The notes beneath the pieces were generated by a model, which searched no databases, was not told where the DNA came from, and saw only the letters and a program-made list of their open reading frames with translations. 64,000 bases of DNA. Source: Auriscalpium vulgare (lineage: Eukaryota; Basidiomycota; Agaricomycetes; Russulales; Auriscalpiaceae). Below are positions 42,976-55,712 of the stretch, piece by piece (the stretch's first letter is position 1; each line of letters opens with the position of its first letter). The position numbers and the translations under genes are program-made. The stretch lies in NCBI GenBank assembly GCA_019915015.1, contig JAHBBC010000033.1, positions 338,147 through 402,146 on the forward strand, written 5' to 3'.

Positions 42976-45222
42976 ACGACGTCGCAGACCATGCGAGGCA
43001 TTGAACAGGCTCACCTCGTCGTCTTGCCTGCGCTCGCCAGCAAGCAAACTCTCTTCCTGCCCTGTCGACGCCGCGCCCTCCTCCTCGTCGTCTCCTCTGC
43101 CTCGCCATCCGTGACGCTCCACCATCTCCTGCGGATAGACGCATAGAAGCTCTTGAGGACGTGTAAGTCGCCTATGTGGAGATCGCCTTGCACGCGGGGG
43201 AAGAGGAAGCTGACGATTGATCGACAAGGTTTCGCTTCAATGCAATGCCTTGAAAGTGGTGAAGAGAACAGTAGAGGCTATCGGATGCCTTGACGACGTG
43301 GGGCGAGGAGGACAGATCGTCAGAGACGCTCCGGTGTCGACTGTATGTGTACCATGTCATCCAGGATACCACGTTCTGGGTGCCGCTTCGGGGCACTGAC
43401 GAAATTGAGGAGGTCCGATGAACGACTATCTTCTGTGTCAAGTTCAGCCACGCAGACTCAGGTCCGATGTTGCATATGAAGACTGCGGTGTTGCGGGAAC
43501 GGGCGACTGCGGTTGGTCTGTAGGAGGGTAAGATATTCAATGCTATTGCTCTGAAGACATCGGCACGGAGGCGCCACGCCTGTGTCGGTATGCGGAGCAG
43601 GTCGAGGACTGTGTGAGGGTAGAGCGGGCCCTATGCCAGTGCATCATGGGAGTCCCCAGTCACGGTGCTTGGGAGCTGCGTCGCGCATCGCGATCGGAGA
43701 TCTCTCGAGCCTCGCCGTACGTATCGACCATGACCATCCAGTACAACGCACTCTGTGGGCCAATCGATATCCAATTGCTAGTCTATAGTTCCCAATCACC
43801 GAGCAGGAACCGGAGGAGCCGCGGCTGCGTATGTCGCTCTCATGCGCGTGCTATAGCACTCGGCGGGGGAAGCTCGCAGGTCTTCCAGTCAGTAGCGCGA
43901 AGAGGTGCGTGCTCACTTGAAAAGATTGAGAAACTGCACGCTTACACGGTACATGCATCTGAGGCTGCCGCCTTCCCTACTGGCTATCGCTACCTGTACC
44001 CACAAGGAGATTCTTCTACAATGGAGATAGCTCGACTCCGACGTCCACCCTCCACAACTCAACTCGTTGTCAACTTCATGCCATCAATGCCTGGCCTCGT
44101 CACGAACGCCTCCTCGGGCTATCATTTTCCGGCCCTTGCTGCACGTTACCATCAACGCCCTACCAAGGACGCCCTAGACATCTTGTCTTGTAGACAACTC
44201 GAGCTTGAACCAACCGTTTTCTGCCTGCAAGTTCAGGCCTCGGCCTCAAGCTCCACGTTGTTGTACAGTCACTCATACCCAGTGCCCACGACCTGTACGC
44301 AGTGCAAAGTTTCTTTGTATATACTTGCTGTTACTCACTCACATACCGCTCGTGGACGACTACATCTGCGGACCTGACATCCCGGCAAGCATCGCCTCCT
44401 CGCACGCGACTAGCACCGCATCACATTGTGTTGATGACGCCTGCGAAGATGGAGACGGGCAGGCTAGTGGGCGATGACCATGGAGGATATCCGGGTTCAG
44501 CACGGTGTCCGCGAGGAAGCCCAGTGCGACGGTGCGAGACGAAGGCCCCAGCCTTCCACGCAACCTGACAATATAGTACCTGTCGTAGCTGGTTGCGACG
44601 TCTCACGATACTGTGTGTTCATCATGAGGGCGAAGTTTTGCACTGCCGGGAAGAAAAGAACGAGGCCCGCTACGACGGTGAGGTGAACTGCGTGACGATC
44701 CTGGGTAGTTAGCCCATAAATATATGCGGTTCTGCGCATCGTCACTGTTTGTCAGTACCATGTCGCCGAACACAAAGCAGCACGCACCCAAGACCGGGAT
44801 TCCCCGCGGGCGGTTTCAGATATCTACCCATTTCGGAGCTTAGCCAGCGATAGCACGAGCTGTCAGAAAACCACGTACGTTACGGTCTTGTCCTCGCCGT
44901 ACGCACGCGACCTCCTGTGTAACATCCGGGCTGTCACCGTCTATGAAGATGATCCCACATGCAGTGCAATGCACTATTGCTTGCGACGCGTGAGTGCGAC
45001 GTGAGCACACACTATGCGGCGTGCCGAAGCTGGCGCCAAGATGAGCACGCGAACATGGTCGATCGGACGCACCACGTACTCTTCACCTTCGCCGCTCCTT
45101 ACGATTGGCCAGGACACGAGCACCGATTCCACATCGCCGAACGGGGACGACTGCGCAAAAGGCGAGTGGAACGCTCATGAGCTGGGCCGGAGGCCCGCCA
45201 GTGTGGTGGATCGAACGCCGTG
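42976..45222. other. Gene-poor region with possible decayed gene
   Basis: No intact gene is supported. On the minus strand between about 44760 and 43200, hydrophobic coding-like pieces (e.g. VVAGLVLFFPAVQNFALMM) occur between splice-like sites, suggesting a decayed membrane-protein gene. An open plus-strand frame at 43613-44377 has no domain. Confidence 0.3.
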
Positions 45223-45430
45223 TAGCTGGGAGACTGCATCCGCAACTGAGAATCATTGTCGTGTAGTTCAAGAAATAAACGCACCGTGAGTGAGCCCACT
45301 ATCCGCTAAACACTGGCATGTTTCTCCCTGTGTCTCTGTTTATTGGGGGCGCGGGCGCGGCATGTCGGCAACAGGACGCGGCGGCGTGTCCAAGGTGCGC
45401 GGTTGCCGGTTGAACGCTGGGGGTCTTGTC
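45223..45430. repeat. Segmental duplication, copy 2
   Basis: Matches 21721-21930. Here it is followed by about 700 bp and then DUF2235-WD40 copy D. Confidence 0.8.
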
Positions 45431-46131
45431 CGATGAATGATGGACGATGGTGATCTGTGTGCAAGTGTGCGAGTGCAAAGGACGCGAACGAGTGCGAGAG
45501 CCGAGAGAGTCCAGGACAAAGTGAGGCCGCGTATAGTAAGGTCACATGGTCACATGTCACGACAAGGCGCTTACCTACTCGACCGACGACAACCTCTTGC
45601 TCTTAGTCTCTCTATTTCTTACGATATTCGCTATCCTGTTCACCGATCTGACCTTCACGAATTCAACTGTTCATCCACTCTACGAACGGGGACTGTGCCA
45701 CTGCTCTGACGATGGACAAGGAAGTTCAGCCCGACATCTGCGCCTTCAACCCTGTTTTGCGGATGTCCGCACACGCGAAGATTACACCCTGCCGTACTTT
45801 CATTTCGACCGGTGAACACGCGGAAGCATGGAAGTATGTAGCCTGTGACATATCGATATCTCAGGCGCTGGCTGGTGCGCCCTTTCGCCCTTTTTTGAGA
45901 GACGTCTCCCGGCGTCCCTCGTCCAAGTCTATGTCCGCGTGGCAAGCTTGAGGCTGGAACTTGATCTATACAAACATACCGCAGCCATCCCATGCATTTT
46001 CTGGTGACATCTCGCCTTGCATAGAACACGCCCAACAAGCGTATAAGTGGACTGCCTAGGTGCTGCATCATCTTCCATCCGCCTTCCACTGTCTCGCCCT
46101 CGATTTAGCTGTTGCATGAATCGCTGCACTC
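45431..46131. other. Intergenic sequence upstream of copy D
   Basis: A GTATAAG at 46039-46045 may be the TATA box of copy D. An ATG at 46115 precedes the chosen start in another frame. No gene seen. Confidence 0.4.
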
Positions 46132-49100
46132 ATGGCCATCGTTCCTATTCCAGTGCGACGTCGATTCAACAAGGTGCGGAAGTGGTTCAAGGCCGGCTCC
46201 CAGCGCGGAGATGCGTCTATCCGCTCCTCGTCCCTCCCATCCCAGCCCACTCCCGCAAGCATCCCGACGAACGAGACTAAGGGCGACTTGTCTGCCCAAT
46301 CCTCCTCTCCTCCTCCAGCGACATCTCCTGTAGCATCCCCTGCGCACGCTTCGCCAACTCCTACCTTGCCGATAACAGAAGAGCCGCGAAAGAATCTGCA
46401 GGATGGTGCCATCCCGCTCACCGGCGCAGGGAGTGCCCGGGGGATGCAGGCAGAAGGGTCTTCCTGTAAGTGCTCGGCACCTCCTCCGGGCAAGAAGAGC
46501 AGGAACCTCGTCATCTGTATCGACGGCACAGCCAATCAATTCAGCATGAAGGTCCGTTTCTCGTTTTCTCTCCCCGCTCACAGCCTCACACGTACCATGC
46601 AGAACACCAACGTAGTCGAACTGTACAGTCGTCTCCACAAGGACGAGGAGCAGCTCACGTACTACAATAGCGGAATCGGGACCTTCGTCAAGCCATCGCG
46701 TACCTCACCCGCCTATTGGAAGCAGTCAATCAACCATGGCATTGACACTGCTATTGCATGGTAAGCTCCTCAACGCAATGCAATGGTTCTTCCTTACCAT
46801 ACTGCCGCAGGAACTTCAAGCGGATCGTACTCAGCGCGTACCAGTGGCTGTGCGAGAATTACGAGCCTGGGGATCGTATTTTCCTCTACGGCGAGTAGCT
46901 CTGCATGCGCTGTTCTATGCCTTCTCATGTCTAAGTATCCGCTGTAGGGTTTTCACGAGGAGCGTATCAAGTCCGAGTGATCGCCGGCATGATCGAGAAG
47001 GTGAGAAAATCAATCGTGGTTCAGGCCGTCCGCAGTCGTGCTCAACTCGTGAGTCGTCATGACAGGTTGGTCTCCTTCATAAAGGCAACAATGACCAAAT
47101 ACCGTTGTACGTACTCTACTTTCGTATCATCAGTATCGCCTGAGAAGCCTTGGCCCTTAGCGCATATGAGCTCTACATGGCCACTACCTCGAGTCAGAAG
47201 CGAAGCACTTCAGCCCCAGCCCCAGAGCTGAATACAAAAAGCAAGGTCAAGAGCCCAAAGACCCCTGGCTACGCAGAGCAGCTGTGCAGTCGCTTTAAAC
47301 AGACGCTGTCCCGGGATAACGTCAGAGTCCACTTCGTCGGCGTATGGTGCGTCTCTTTCATTACGTCTACCGCTCTGTGTCTCACATTTTGTTGCAGGGA
47401 CACCGTCTCCTCTATCGGGTTCGCGCGAGGGAAGAGCCTGCCGGAGACGACAACGGGCATGCTGCACGTTTGTGTCTTTCGCCATGCCCTCGCGCTCGAT
47501 GAAAAACGCGCAAAATTTCAACCTGAGCTTGTGAACGGAGGCAGCGGTCTGCGCAAGGAGGACTACGGAAGAGGCGATATCAAAGAGGTTTGGTTCGCCG
47601 GCTCACACTCGGACGTGTAAGCACAGAAGTCATACGATGTGTTCTGACGCTGATTTCGTTTCGCAGTGGCGGCGGAAATATCACCAACTTGGACCTGGAT
47701 CAATTTGTAGCTGCGCTACGCTGGATGTCGTACGAGAGCATCAGCCACGGGCTCCGTATGGCGCCATTCCAAGGCAGTCAATGGCAGTCGTTCCAGCCGA
47801 ATCCCTCTCTCACATGGGTATGGATGCTCCTCGAGATTCTTTGCTTTCGCCAACTGTCGTACAAAACTGCGGACAGCACAACACATCGGTTCGTCATCAC
47901 AGTGACAATTGCCTCACTCTGTGGGAGTACTCATATTTGGCTAGGCCGCACCTCGGCCGTGCTCGTCAAGTGAAGGCCGGCCAGATGATCCACGAGTCCG
48001 TGTTCGAGATAATTGAGCAGGGCGATTACAAGCCCTTCGCTCGCTTGCCAGAGGACCTTCGACTTGTAGGATGGGACAGGAATGCCCTGGAAGACTTGAA
48101 GATGCTCGAGCGCGATGCTTACGCCTCGGCAGCCATCACTCTCGCACAGGTGAAGAAGGCGACTGAGAACAACAAAAGTCTTTCTTCGGAGCACCAAAAT
48201 GCCCTCACTACCTTGGCATCATCTGGTGATTACTCTTAGAATATCATGCAGTAATCTCTAATGTCACCTCTCGTTTGCAGACATCGGCCGCGATTCGCTC
48301 GCGACTACACCTGACGCTGGGGACATCTTGTTCTGTGCTCTTCTTCTGGAGCAGTCGAAGGAAGATGTAGACTCGCATCAGCGCAGACTCAACGTCTCGG
48401 CTTTGGCTACAGCTATCACCGCCATTACCATGCGACCACCTGCATCGGCGACATATACGAGAGCGGAAGTGCGGAAACTCTTTTCTGTGCTTGATAATAC
48501 TCCCGCAAATCAAGACTTCATCGCCAGCATCATGGAGGGCCCTTTCCGCAGTGAGTTTATCGGCATTTGTTGTCTTCTCGCATAATTTCTGACCCTGCGG
48601 TATACAGGACTCAGGTTGTGTCGCGGAAACCAACTTGAATACAGAGTGTCCTCGGTCGTGTTCTCCCCCAATGGAGACGTCTTCGCTTCTGCCTCGGACG
48701 ACGGGGCGATTAGAATCTGGAACACACGAACGGGGGAGGCGCTGGGAGAGCCGTTCACGCTGGGGTTCACAAGATCTGTTCGGTCTGTCGCGTTCTCCTC
48801 CGATGGCGCACGCGTCGTCTCTGGCTCGGACAACCACTCAGTCGAAATCTGGGATGAGACGGGGCAGATGGTGGCAGGGCCGTTCTGGGGTCACCAAGCT
48901 TACGCAGATGTTCTGTTTGTTGCGTTCTCCCCCGACGGCACGCGCGTTGTCTCGGGCTGGACTAACGGGACAATTGTCACGTGGGATGCCCAGGGGGAGA
49001 CAGTGGCACGGCCGTCCACGGGTGACATATATTATGTCCCGTCTGCTGCGCTCTCCCACGACGGCACGCGCGTCGTCTCAAGCTCGAACGGGGAAATTTT

Positions 49101-49527
49101 TATATGGGATGCCCAGACGAGGGAAATGGTGACAGGGCCGTTCATGGCGCACTCGACCTGGATTCAGTCTCTCTCGTTCTCCCCCGATGGCAGGCGTGTC
49201 GTTTCGGGCTCTGATGACAGGACAGTCAAGGTGTGGGATGCCCAGACAGGAGAGGCGGTGGCAGGGCCGTTCACGGGGCACACGGATCAAATCTCGGCTG
49301 TCGCATTCTCCCCAGATGGGAAGCACATCGTCTCAGGCTCGGCCGACCATACCGTCCGAATTTGGGATGCACAGACAGGGGAGACGGTGGTGGGGCCACT
49401 GAGAGGGCACACGGACGGGATTTTGTCTGTGGCGTACTCTCCCGATGGTAAGCTGGTCGCTTCGGGCTCGAAGGATGGAACGGTTCGCATATGGGATGTG
49501 GAGGTTGATGGATTATCTGGTCATTGA
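46132..49527 (+). CDS. DUF2235 hydrolase-WD40 fusion protein, copy D (intact)
   Basis: About 11 exons, ATG at 46132 (MAIVPIPVRRRFNKVRKWF), stop TGA at 49525-49527. The leader is longer and more basic than in copies A-C, with a Ser/Pro-rich stretch. The hydrolase reads RNLVICIDGTANQFSMK, NTNVVELYSRL, YYNSGIGTFV, GFSRGAYQVRVIAGMIEK, FVGVW/DTVSSIG and GSHSDV/GGGN, so the triad motifs are kept. Linker: ARQVKAGQMIHESVFE, then DIGRDSLATTPDAGDILF. The propeller (about 48610-49510) has seven blades. The first four are divergent (one reads YYVPSAALSHDGTRVVSSS) and the last three near consensus. This contrasts with copy A, where all are alike. Introns, e.g. 46552-46602, fall at the same places as in copies A and C. 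Confidence 0.85.
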
Positions 49528-50364
49528 GGTACGTGTCTGCGTGTCTACACCTGCGCAAGCACTGTACTTTTCGCTGCAGGACAATTGTAGTGGCCTAGTA
49601 TCATAACGAGTCTACGTTCAGGCGTTCGATAACAGTTGGCTCGCGTACAACTGGGCCCATCCATTCAATCGCAAATTTGGCGCGCCGTGCTCCTTCGCTC
49701 GTGATTCGGTCGTACGTTACTTATGTCTACTGCTACTACCATTCATTGTATGCATGCTTTGCTGGAGCGGATGATACACGCTCCGACGCCTGTCTGCTAG
49801 CGTTCACATACAGGCCTAAAAATTTACCTCGCGCACGAAGCAGAGCTTCACCCCGCTCTGGCAATGTACACGAGTATATCGCTCTCAAGAAATCTCACAG
49901 GCTCACGAGCACAAGACGACGACGACGTCGCCGGTCTCGTCGCTCGGGTTGTGGCCATGGAGAGCATCGTCCTTGCCGCTCGCAACTTGGAGCCGGGCAC
50001 AACAATGTTCGCGTGTTACTCGCGGCTGGGAGCAAACATATTGATTTCACTTGCGCTCATTATGCCATCGGTTTTGGATCCCCTGTCGGAGTACCTGACC
50101 GAGTTTGATTTCCACGTCACAACTGCGGCAGTGGCAGTGGCGGAGACAGTATAAACATGGCCAGATGAGGGGTACTTACTATGGCCGAGACAACCTTGAA
50201 GCCCTCGAAGGGTCTCCGAGAGGTGTAGCCCTTATTTACAGACCTATGTGTCCGAGTCATAGACCATTTGATCCTTTGATGAATCTGCATCTGGTAGAAT
50301 TCCAGATAGCTCCCAAGATGAACATGCATGATGCCAGGTGCTCTCGCAGGCCGTCCGCTCCCTG
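49528..50364. other. Convergent intergenic region
   Basis: 3' flanks of copy D (plus) and the MYND gene (minus). Short frames exist (e.g. plus 49864-50154) but nothing supports a gene. Confidence 0.4.
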
Positions 50365-52398
50365 CTACACCCCGTCCTCCATCCACGCCGCATCGACTAC
50401 CCTGAAATCCGAGTACTCCATATCCTCCGTATCCCAGATTGAGGGGCTCACAAGCACTATTCCCAACCTCCTGCCATTTCCCAGCGCGATTTCCGTCATG
50501 ACAAGCGTGCAACCGGCGGCCCTCGTGCGTGCCTGCTCCAGGACGTTGTTCGCAAGCACCATGTTGTCAGAGTCCGAACCATCATCGCTAAGACACGTCC
50601 CTGCTGGTCCGAGCCGGAATACTTTCACAGTCGGGAGATCGGTGCGATAGTCCAGAGAGATGCCAATGTCGGACAAAGGGACACCGGGAAGGTCCTCCGC
50701 AGCGACAGGGCGAAGTCTTGCTTGTGCGCCGCGCGCATCGTACAATGCGAGCTGGCGGAGATATATCCAGTCCGCTTTGCTGGGTCCACCGAGTTCCCGC
50801 GAAACTGCAGTGAAGAAACGTATGAGCGTGGCGTGCGCAGACTCTGCCGATGTACACACAGATTCGCCGGCGGAGCGCGCATGTTTTCTTGTGAGAGACC
50901 CATGCTGCGGCCTGGCAAGCTTTTGAACAGTACAGGACGGCGTGACATTGTGCGCAGGCCTTCAAATCGACCTTCAAGACACGCGCCTCGCACTACGCCC
51001 GTTCGTTACCAGACAAAACTCAGCAAGGCATATTGAAACACTCACTGAGTTGCAGTGTGCCATATGTTTCATGACGTCCCACTCCCTCATGAACATGCCG
51101 CGCACACTAACGAGCCGACTAACACATAGCAACGCATCCTTGAGCTGCGGTTCTGCTACGGCCTCCCAAGGCCGGCCCGCGATGAAATCGCCCGCAGACT
51201 CGATGGCCTGGTTGACGACAGAGCTGTAGACAAGATGATGTGACAGGGCTTCCTTCATAACTGCGAGGATATTCTGCTGATGGAACGTGTGGTAGTCCTT
51301 GAACACCGGGGTGAGCTTGGCGTAGGCAACGAAGAGGCCACTGCGTATGGCGCATCGCATCGCATGGACGCTGCTCCTTGTCTTCAGGTACCACTTCATG
51401 ACGCAAAAATTGAGCGATATGGCGGTGGCCACGTCCTTTGTGCCGAGATCTGGCCGGTTCATGAGTGCGAGGAGAGATTTTGTGAGGATGGCGCCGCCAT
51501 CCTCCTGCACGACTGCCTCTCGCAAGATGCCCTTCCTCCCGTGCGCCAGCCACATGAGCATGTCCATGTGCGCTGAGAACTCGCCGATGCTGCTGCTCGG
51601 GTCGCGCGCGACTGCCCGCAGGCGGAGAAGCGCCACGCGAGCGATCGCAGCCGGTGTCTTGCCCGTTGCCGCAACGAAGCTTGCCAGACCCTCGTCGTTT
51701 GGGACCATGAGGAGATTCTGGAGGAGCCGGGAGAGGAAGCTCGGGTGACATCGCACTACGCAACCCTTGCGCGGGGGCGTATACTTGGCCCAGATCGAAG
51801 ATATCAGGGCAAAGACGCCTGGAGTGTCGCGCACGACTTTACGCGTTGGCCCGTAAAGCTCCAGAGCAGTTATTGCCTGTCCCAGGACGTCGTAGATGAG
51901 CGCCTTGTCCTCGTCTGCCAAGAACGGGTAGATGTCGTTGAAGAAGACGGTCCACTGATATATTCCATCCCATTTACGGGCAAATTGGGGCAAGAAAAGC
52001 GGGGTAGATGGGTTGGTGTACGTCATCCTCTCAATCGCTATGAGACCTGAGACTGCACGGCTGAGCGCAGATAGCGCGGATGGAGTAGGGTCCTGATGAG
52101 CGAGGAGCGAGTGCGGGATGTTGCGCGCGTCGAGGCCTGCGCAGAACATGTTGATAACTGTCGGGATTTGGATTGTGGGCACCTCTGCACAGTGCATCGC
52201 GAGTGCTTGGAACGCGGCGGTGGAACCTTCCTTGGCACGCTTGACAACCTAGCAAAGTCCACGTCAGTATCAGTCATAAGTGCAGAGGATGCGACGCACC
52301 TGTGCCGGATTGCTTCCGCTGGTAATGAGGAGACGCTCGTAGGCAGTGAGCTCTGGCTCTGATGTCACCGGATCGTGTATGAATGGCTTGAGCATCAT
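50365..52398 (-). CDS. MYND-finger protein, 617 aa
   Basis: Four exons: 52398-52300, 52248-51046, 50971-50860, 50804-50365, totalling 1854 nt with agreeing phases. ATG at 52398 (MMLKPFIHDPVTSEPEL), stop TAG at 50365-50367. A long, helical-repeat-like N-terminal region (residues about 34-430; e.g. ALSRAVSGLIAIERM, SFLSRLLQNLLMV) leads to a MYND zinc finger: CAQCHAVLYCSKACQAAAW with a following SHKKTC. The Cys/His ligands before CAQC are contributed around the exon 2/3 junction (MKHMAHCNS). The C-terminus (SRELGGPSKADWIYLRQLALYD..) has no known domain. MYND fingers bind proteins. This architecture is common in Agaricomycetes with unknown role. Confidence 0.8.
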
Positions 52399-53846
52399 GC
52401 GCGTTCGCCTTCGTGTACGGTCGCCAATGCGTTGCGATTTGATCAGAGAGCACAGCAACCAAATCGCAAAATCGCAGGGCCAGCGCAGCCAGCAGCCAGC
52501 TTCATGAGATACTGATCAGAGGGTCATGCATGAGCGTGAAGTCGTGCGGTAAGTCGACTCGGACTGAGCGTGCGAACTTCGCCAGTCGTCGCCAGCCCTG
52601 GCAAGACCCCACACGGCGCAGCTTCAAGTGCGACATATACAGTCTCCTCTGAGTCTCTCCTCTCCTCCCGCATTATGAAATCCGGGTCAAGCTGGCCACT
52701 CGCAAGTAGCGTACAACTCGAGGGCTAGAGGATTGCCCGACATGTTTCCACGAATCTCGCTGGCACGTCGGCGTGACCTGGCGCGTCAGTACGCAAACCA
52801 TTTCTCATCTCCACTGCCTTGATCGTTGACTGTAGTAGCAGCTCGGGGTAGACTGGTGAGCTTGAAGTGTAGTTCAAGGAGACAACAGAGACTGGGATGC
52901 GAAGACTCCCATCCGGTTCACCAGGACCGGTTGGGCCAACAAGGCGAGACTCATGACACTCAGGGAGAGTGATCTCCTCTTCGGCCATCATTCCCAGCGG
53001 TGCGCATCCTGTCAACACCAGTTCGTATTCTCTTCATCTCGCCTGTCCTAACTGATTTCGCCATATAGATTGGACCCTGTCCTGGGTATAGATCGATCAC
53101 ATTCTGCTTCTTGTCCGACAAGTCCGTCTCGAGCAAGCTCAATAACCGGCCTCCGCCTCCTCCGCCCTGGCTTCGTGACGTTATCAATTGAGTCGGAGCC
53201 CTCTCACCCTCGTACCTTCGGCGCATCGACGTTGTCTTATTGAGACCTTCTATTGTTACTCGAGCGGGGCATCGGTACGCTCCCGAATGTCGCTTACGAT
53301 TGTTTTAGCATCTACAACATCTCCTTTAACCTCAACTTGGACGAGCGCAGAGCAGCCTTATTGTTTGCTATACCGCAGCGCGCATGGCTACGTATCCCAT
53401 CAAGATCGCTCGGCGACGCCCCGACTCGCCGAGGGCGCCTCTTCGGATCCCACGCCACCCTTAGCCTTGTTTTTTCACCTCTCCCGCCTCGCTCCCAGAA
53501 TGATTGTTCTACTACACGCGTTCGGCTGCCTTTGTACTCCCGGCGCGGAACCTTTCTTCTCCTCCAGTACCACGTCCCATGCGCACCCTGGCAACTGCGG
53601 CGCGATCAGTTTGTTGTTTCGCATTGTCCTTCCTCGGCTGGCTTTTATGGCTCGAGCAGCTTGCATGGCGCGCTCCGTCCCCCGAGCAACTACGGTACAA
53701 GGTGATGTCCAACTGCTTGATCTCGTCGAGCCTGTCACTGCCTGTCTACCTCCCCTCTTTATTCTTCGTCGTTGGGGAATCTTACGCGCCTGTCTTTCAC
53801 CGCACCGTCCCGAATTGGCCCAAGAGTTATAAAGGACCGATTGAAT
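52399..53846. other. Intergenic sequence with a possible coding relic
   Basis: On the minus strand, coding-like frames (about 53226-53050, SLLETDLSDKKQNVIDLYPG, and 53018-52738, EEEITLPECHESRLVGPTGPG..VPARFVETCRAIL) could be two exons of one gene. The splice joint I can find does not keep the frame, so it may be a relic. No domain recognised. Confidence 0.35.
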
Positions 53847-55712
53847 ATGCCACCCCCACCCCAAGTGAACTTCGAAGGCAGGCCCATGACTGGAGGTTCC
53901 ATTCCACACGTTCCACGCCATCGCACATTGTCGCCTGGACGCCCGAACCTACGTCGCCACCCGCGGGCGATATCGCTTCAACCCGATTATAGATATTCTC
54001 CGCACAGGCAGGCTCCTGGTTCGTGCTCCCCCCATCTCCCTACTCCATTCTGAAGTTTTCTCTTTGCAGTATCTTCGTCGGCAGCACAGCCCTCACCGAC
54101 GCGTTCGAGACGCCGTACTTCGCATACGCCCCGACGAAGTTCCACGGCTGTGCCTACTCCTTTGAATCCGCCATCCCGGCGCCATAGGGCATCCGCTTCT
54201 CCCATTCGGCCTTTGGCACCCCTACCCCACATTCCTACTTTACTCTTACCTGAAAACAGGCCGACCGGTGCGCCTATGCCACACTGGAATCCATACTCAT
54301 GGGCACCTCCGCCTCGACTGCCACCGCCAATCTACCGTGACCCGCGCTGGCACTCCCAACCCGTCGTGCCCATTGCTGGCACGGGGCTGCACACGCCCGC
54401 GGCTACGCCACCCGTGGGCATCCCCACTTCCGTGCCGACATGGTTCTCGCCACCGCCACCCCCGCCACCCCCGCGTACCCCAGCCCCTAGAAAAGCTACG
54501 GTACACGTGGATCCTAGCACGGGGCAGCCTTCGTCTGTCCACCTGGTCTTCTCGCCGCGCGAAGCGGAGGCGCACTTCCCCGGCGTCTTGTCGTCTTCCT
54601 CATCGCGTCGCTCACACGCCAAACTCGGCCCTAGTCCTAATGCCTCCCTTTCCGAACTATTCACGCCCGACCGCCACCGCGACTTTCCGCTTTCGAGTGT
54701 GTTCTCGCCACCAAGCCCTCCCCTGACCCCCACGGACTCCGACGACGAGTGTGGCGATGTGCACATCTATCCACACCCAGACACGCCGGCTGACGTGCGC
54801 GCGGAGCTCTTCCCGATGGGCCGTGCCACGTATCGCACCCCGCCCAGGGTATCGCCATCCTTCTCAAGCAGCAGCTCCGACAGGAGCTCCCCCGTCATCC
54901 CACCCGTAGTGCCTGTGCCCGTGCTGCCCACCCCCAGCCCCTCCCCACCTCCAAGCACTGCCCCGGGCGCGTACGTCTGGCGTCCGCATCCCAACCCGCA
55001 CCCGTCGTACTCCCCGCGCACATTCTGGGGCCCGCACGTTCGCGCGCGCGCGCCTGCGCCGCTCACGCCCAGAGCCGCCTATGCGCTGTCGGGCGGATAC
55101 CCGCTGCCGGGAACGCAGGTTGGCTGGACGCCCAGCGCGGTGCAGTGGCCTCCGCTCGCCGCGGGCCCTTCGCCCGCGCTGCTCCTCGCGCCGTGGATCA
55201 TCCCGAACCCGAACACAGCGGGCAAGCCGCATATCGTATGGGACGTCTCCCTCCCACCGAGCACGGCGCGGCGCATCACTGGGCACGACGTGTTTGTCGA
55301 CATGTACGACGTGTTATGGCATCCTGCCGTCGTGCCTGGGGCGCGGAAAATGGTCATCGTGTGCGATACGGGCATGGCAGGAGGAAGCTTGTGGTCTCCC
55401 ATAGTGATCCGCCAGCGCACCGACCTCACTTGCGGGGACGTCTTCCAGGCTGTGTATAATTTCTTCCAGACCCAGATTACGGATCGCGAGCTGGAATCCA
55501 TCACGGCGGCAGGCCACTATGAAGCGCTTGTCAGGGCAGCGCACGCGCGGTGTCTGACATCTCCAGGGCTCGCCGCGTACCACCGCTTACAGGGTTTCAA
55601 GCGCGTTGATTGTCTTGGTGAATGGAAGATGTGGTGGGGGACGTGGATTCAATACGAATACGATGGGACGTGGACGCTGCACCTCGGTTTGAGGGCGCCT
55701 GCACCTTTTTGA
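53847..55712 (+). CDS. DUF6699-like protein with long proline-rich N-terminus, 604 aa
   Basis: Two exons: 53847-54018 and 54070-55712 (1815 nt, phase 1 joint). Start MPPPPQVNFEGRPMTGG. A TATAAA at 53829 is only about 18 bp upstream, so translation may begin at the next ATG (53886, MTGGSIPHV). Two thirds of the protein is low-complexity Pro/Ser-rich sequence. The C-terminal about 160 residues form the globular part: KPHIVWDVSLPPSTARRI, KMVIVCDTGMAGGSLWSPIV, DLTCGDVFQAVYNFFQTQI, then FKRVDCLGEWKMWWGTW. This order (conserved W, middle Trp, DV..hydrophobic helix, R-D-x-L-G) is that of the DUF6699 family common in mushrooms. Molecular function is unknown. Confidence 0.75.

Noticed and set aside
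43613..44377. 254-codon plus-strand gene
   Set aside because: No domain, no promoter, ordinary composition on both strands and low-complexity end. Coding-like pieces on the other strand compete.
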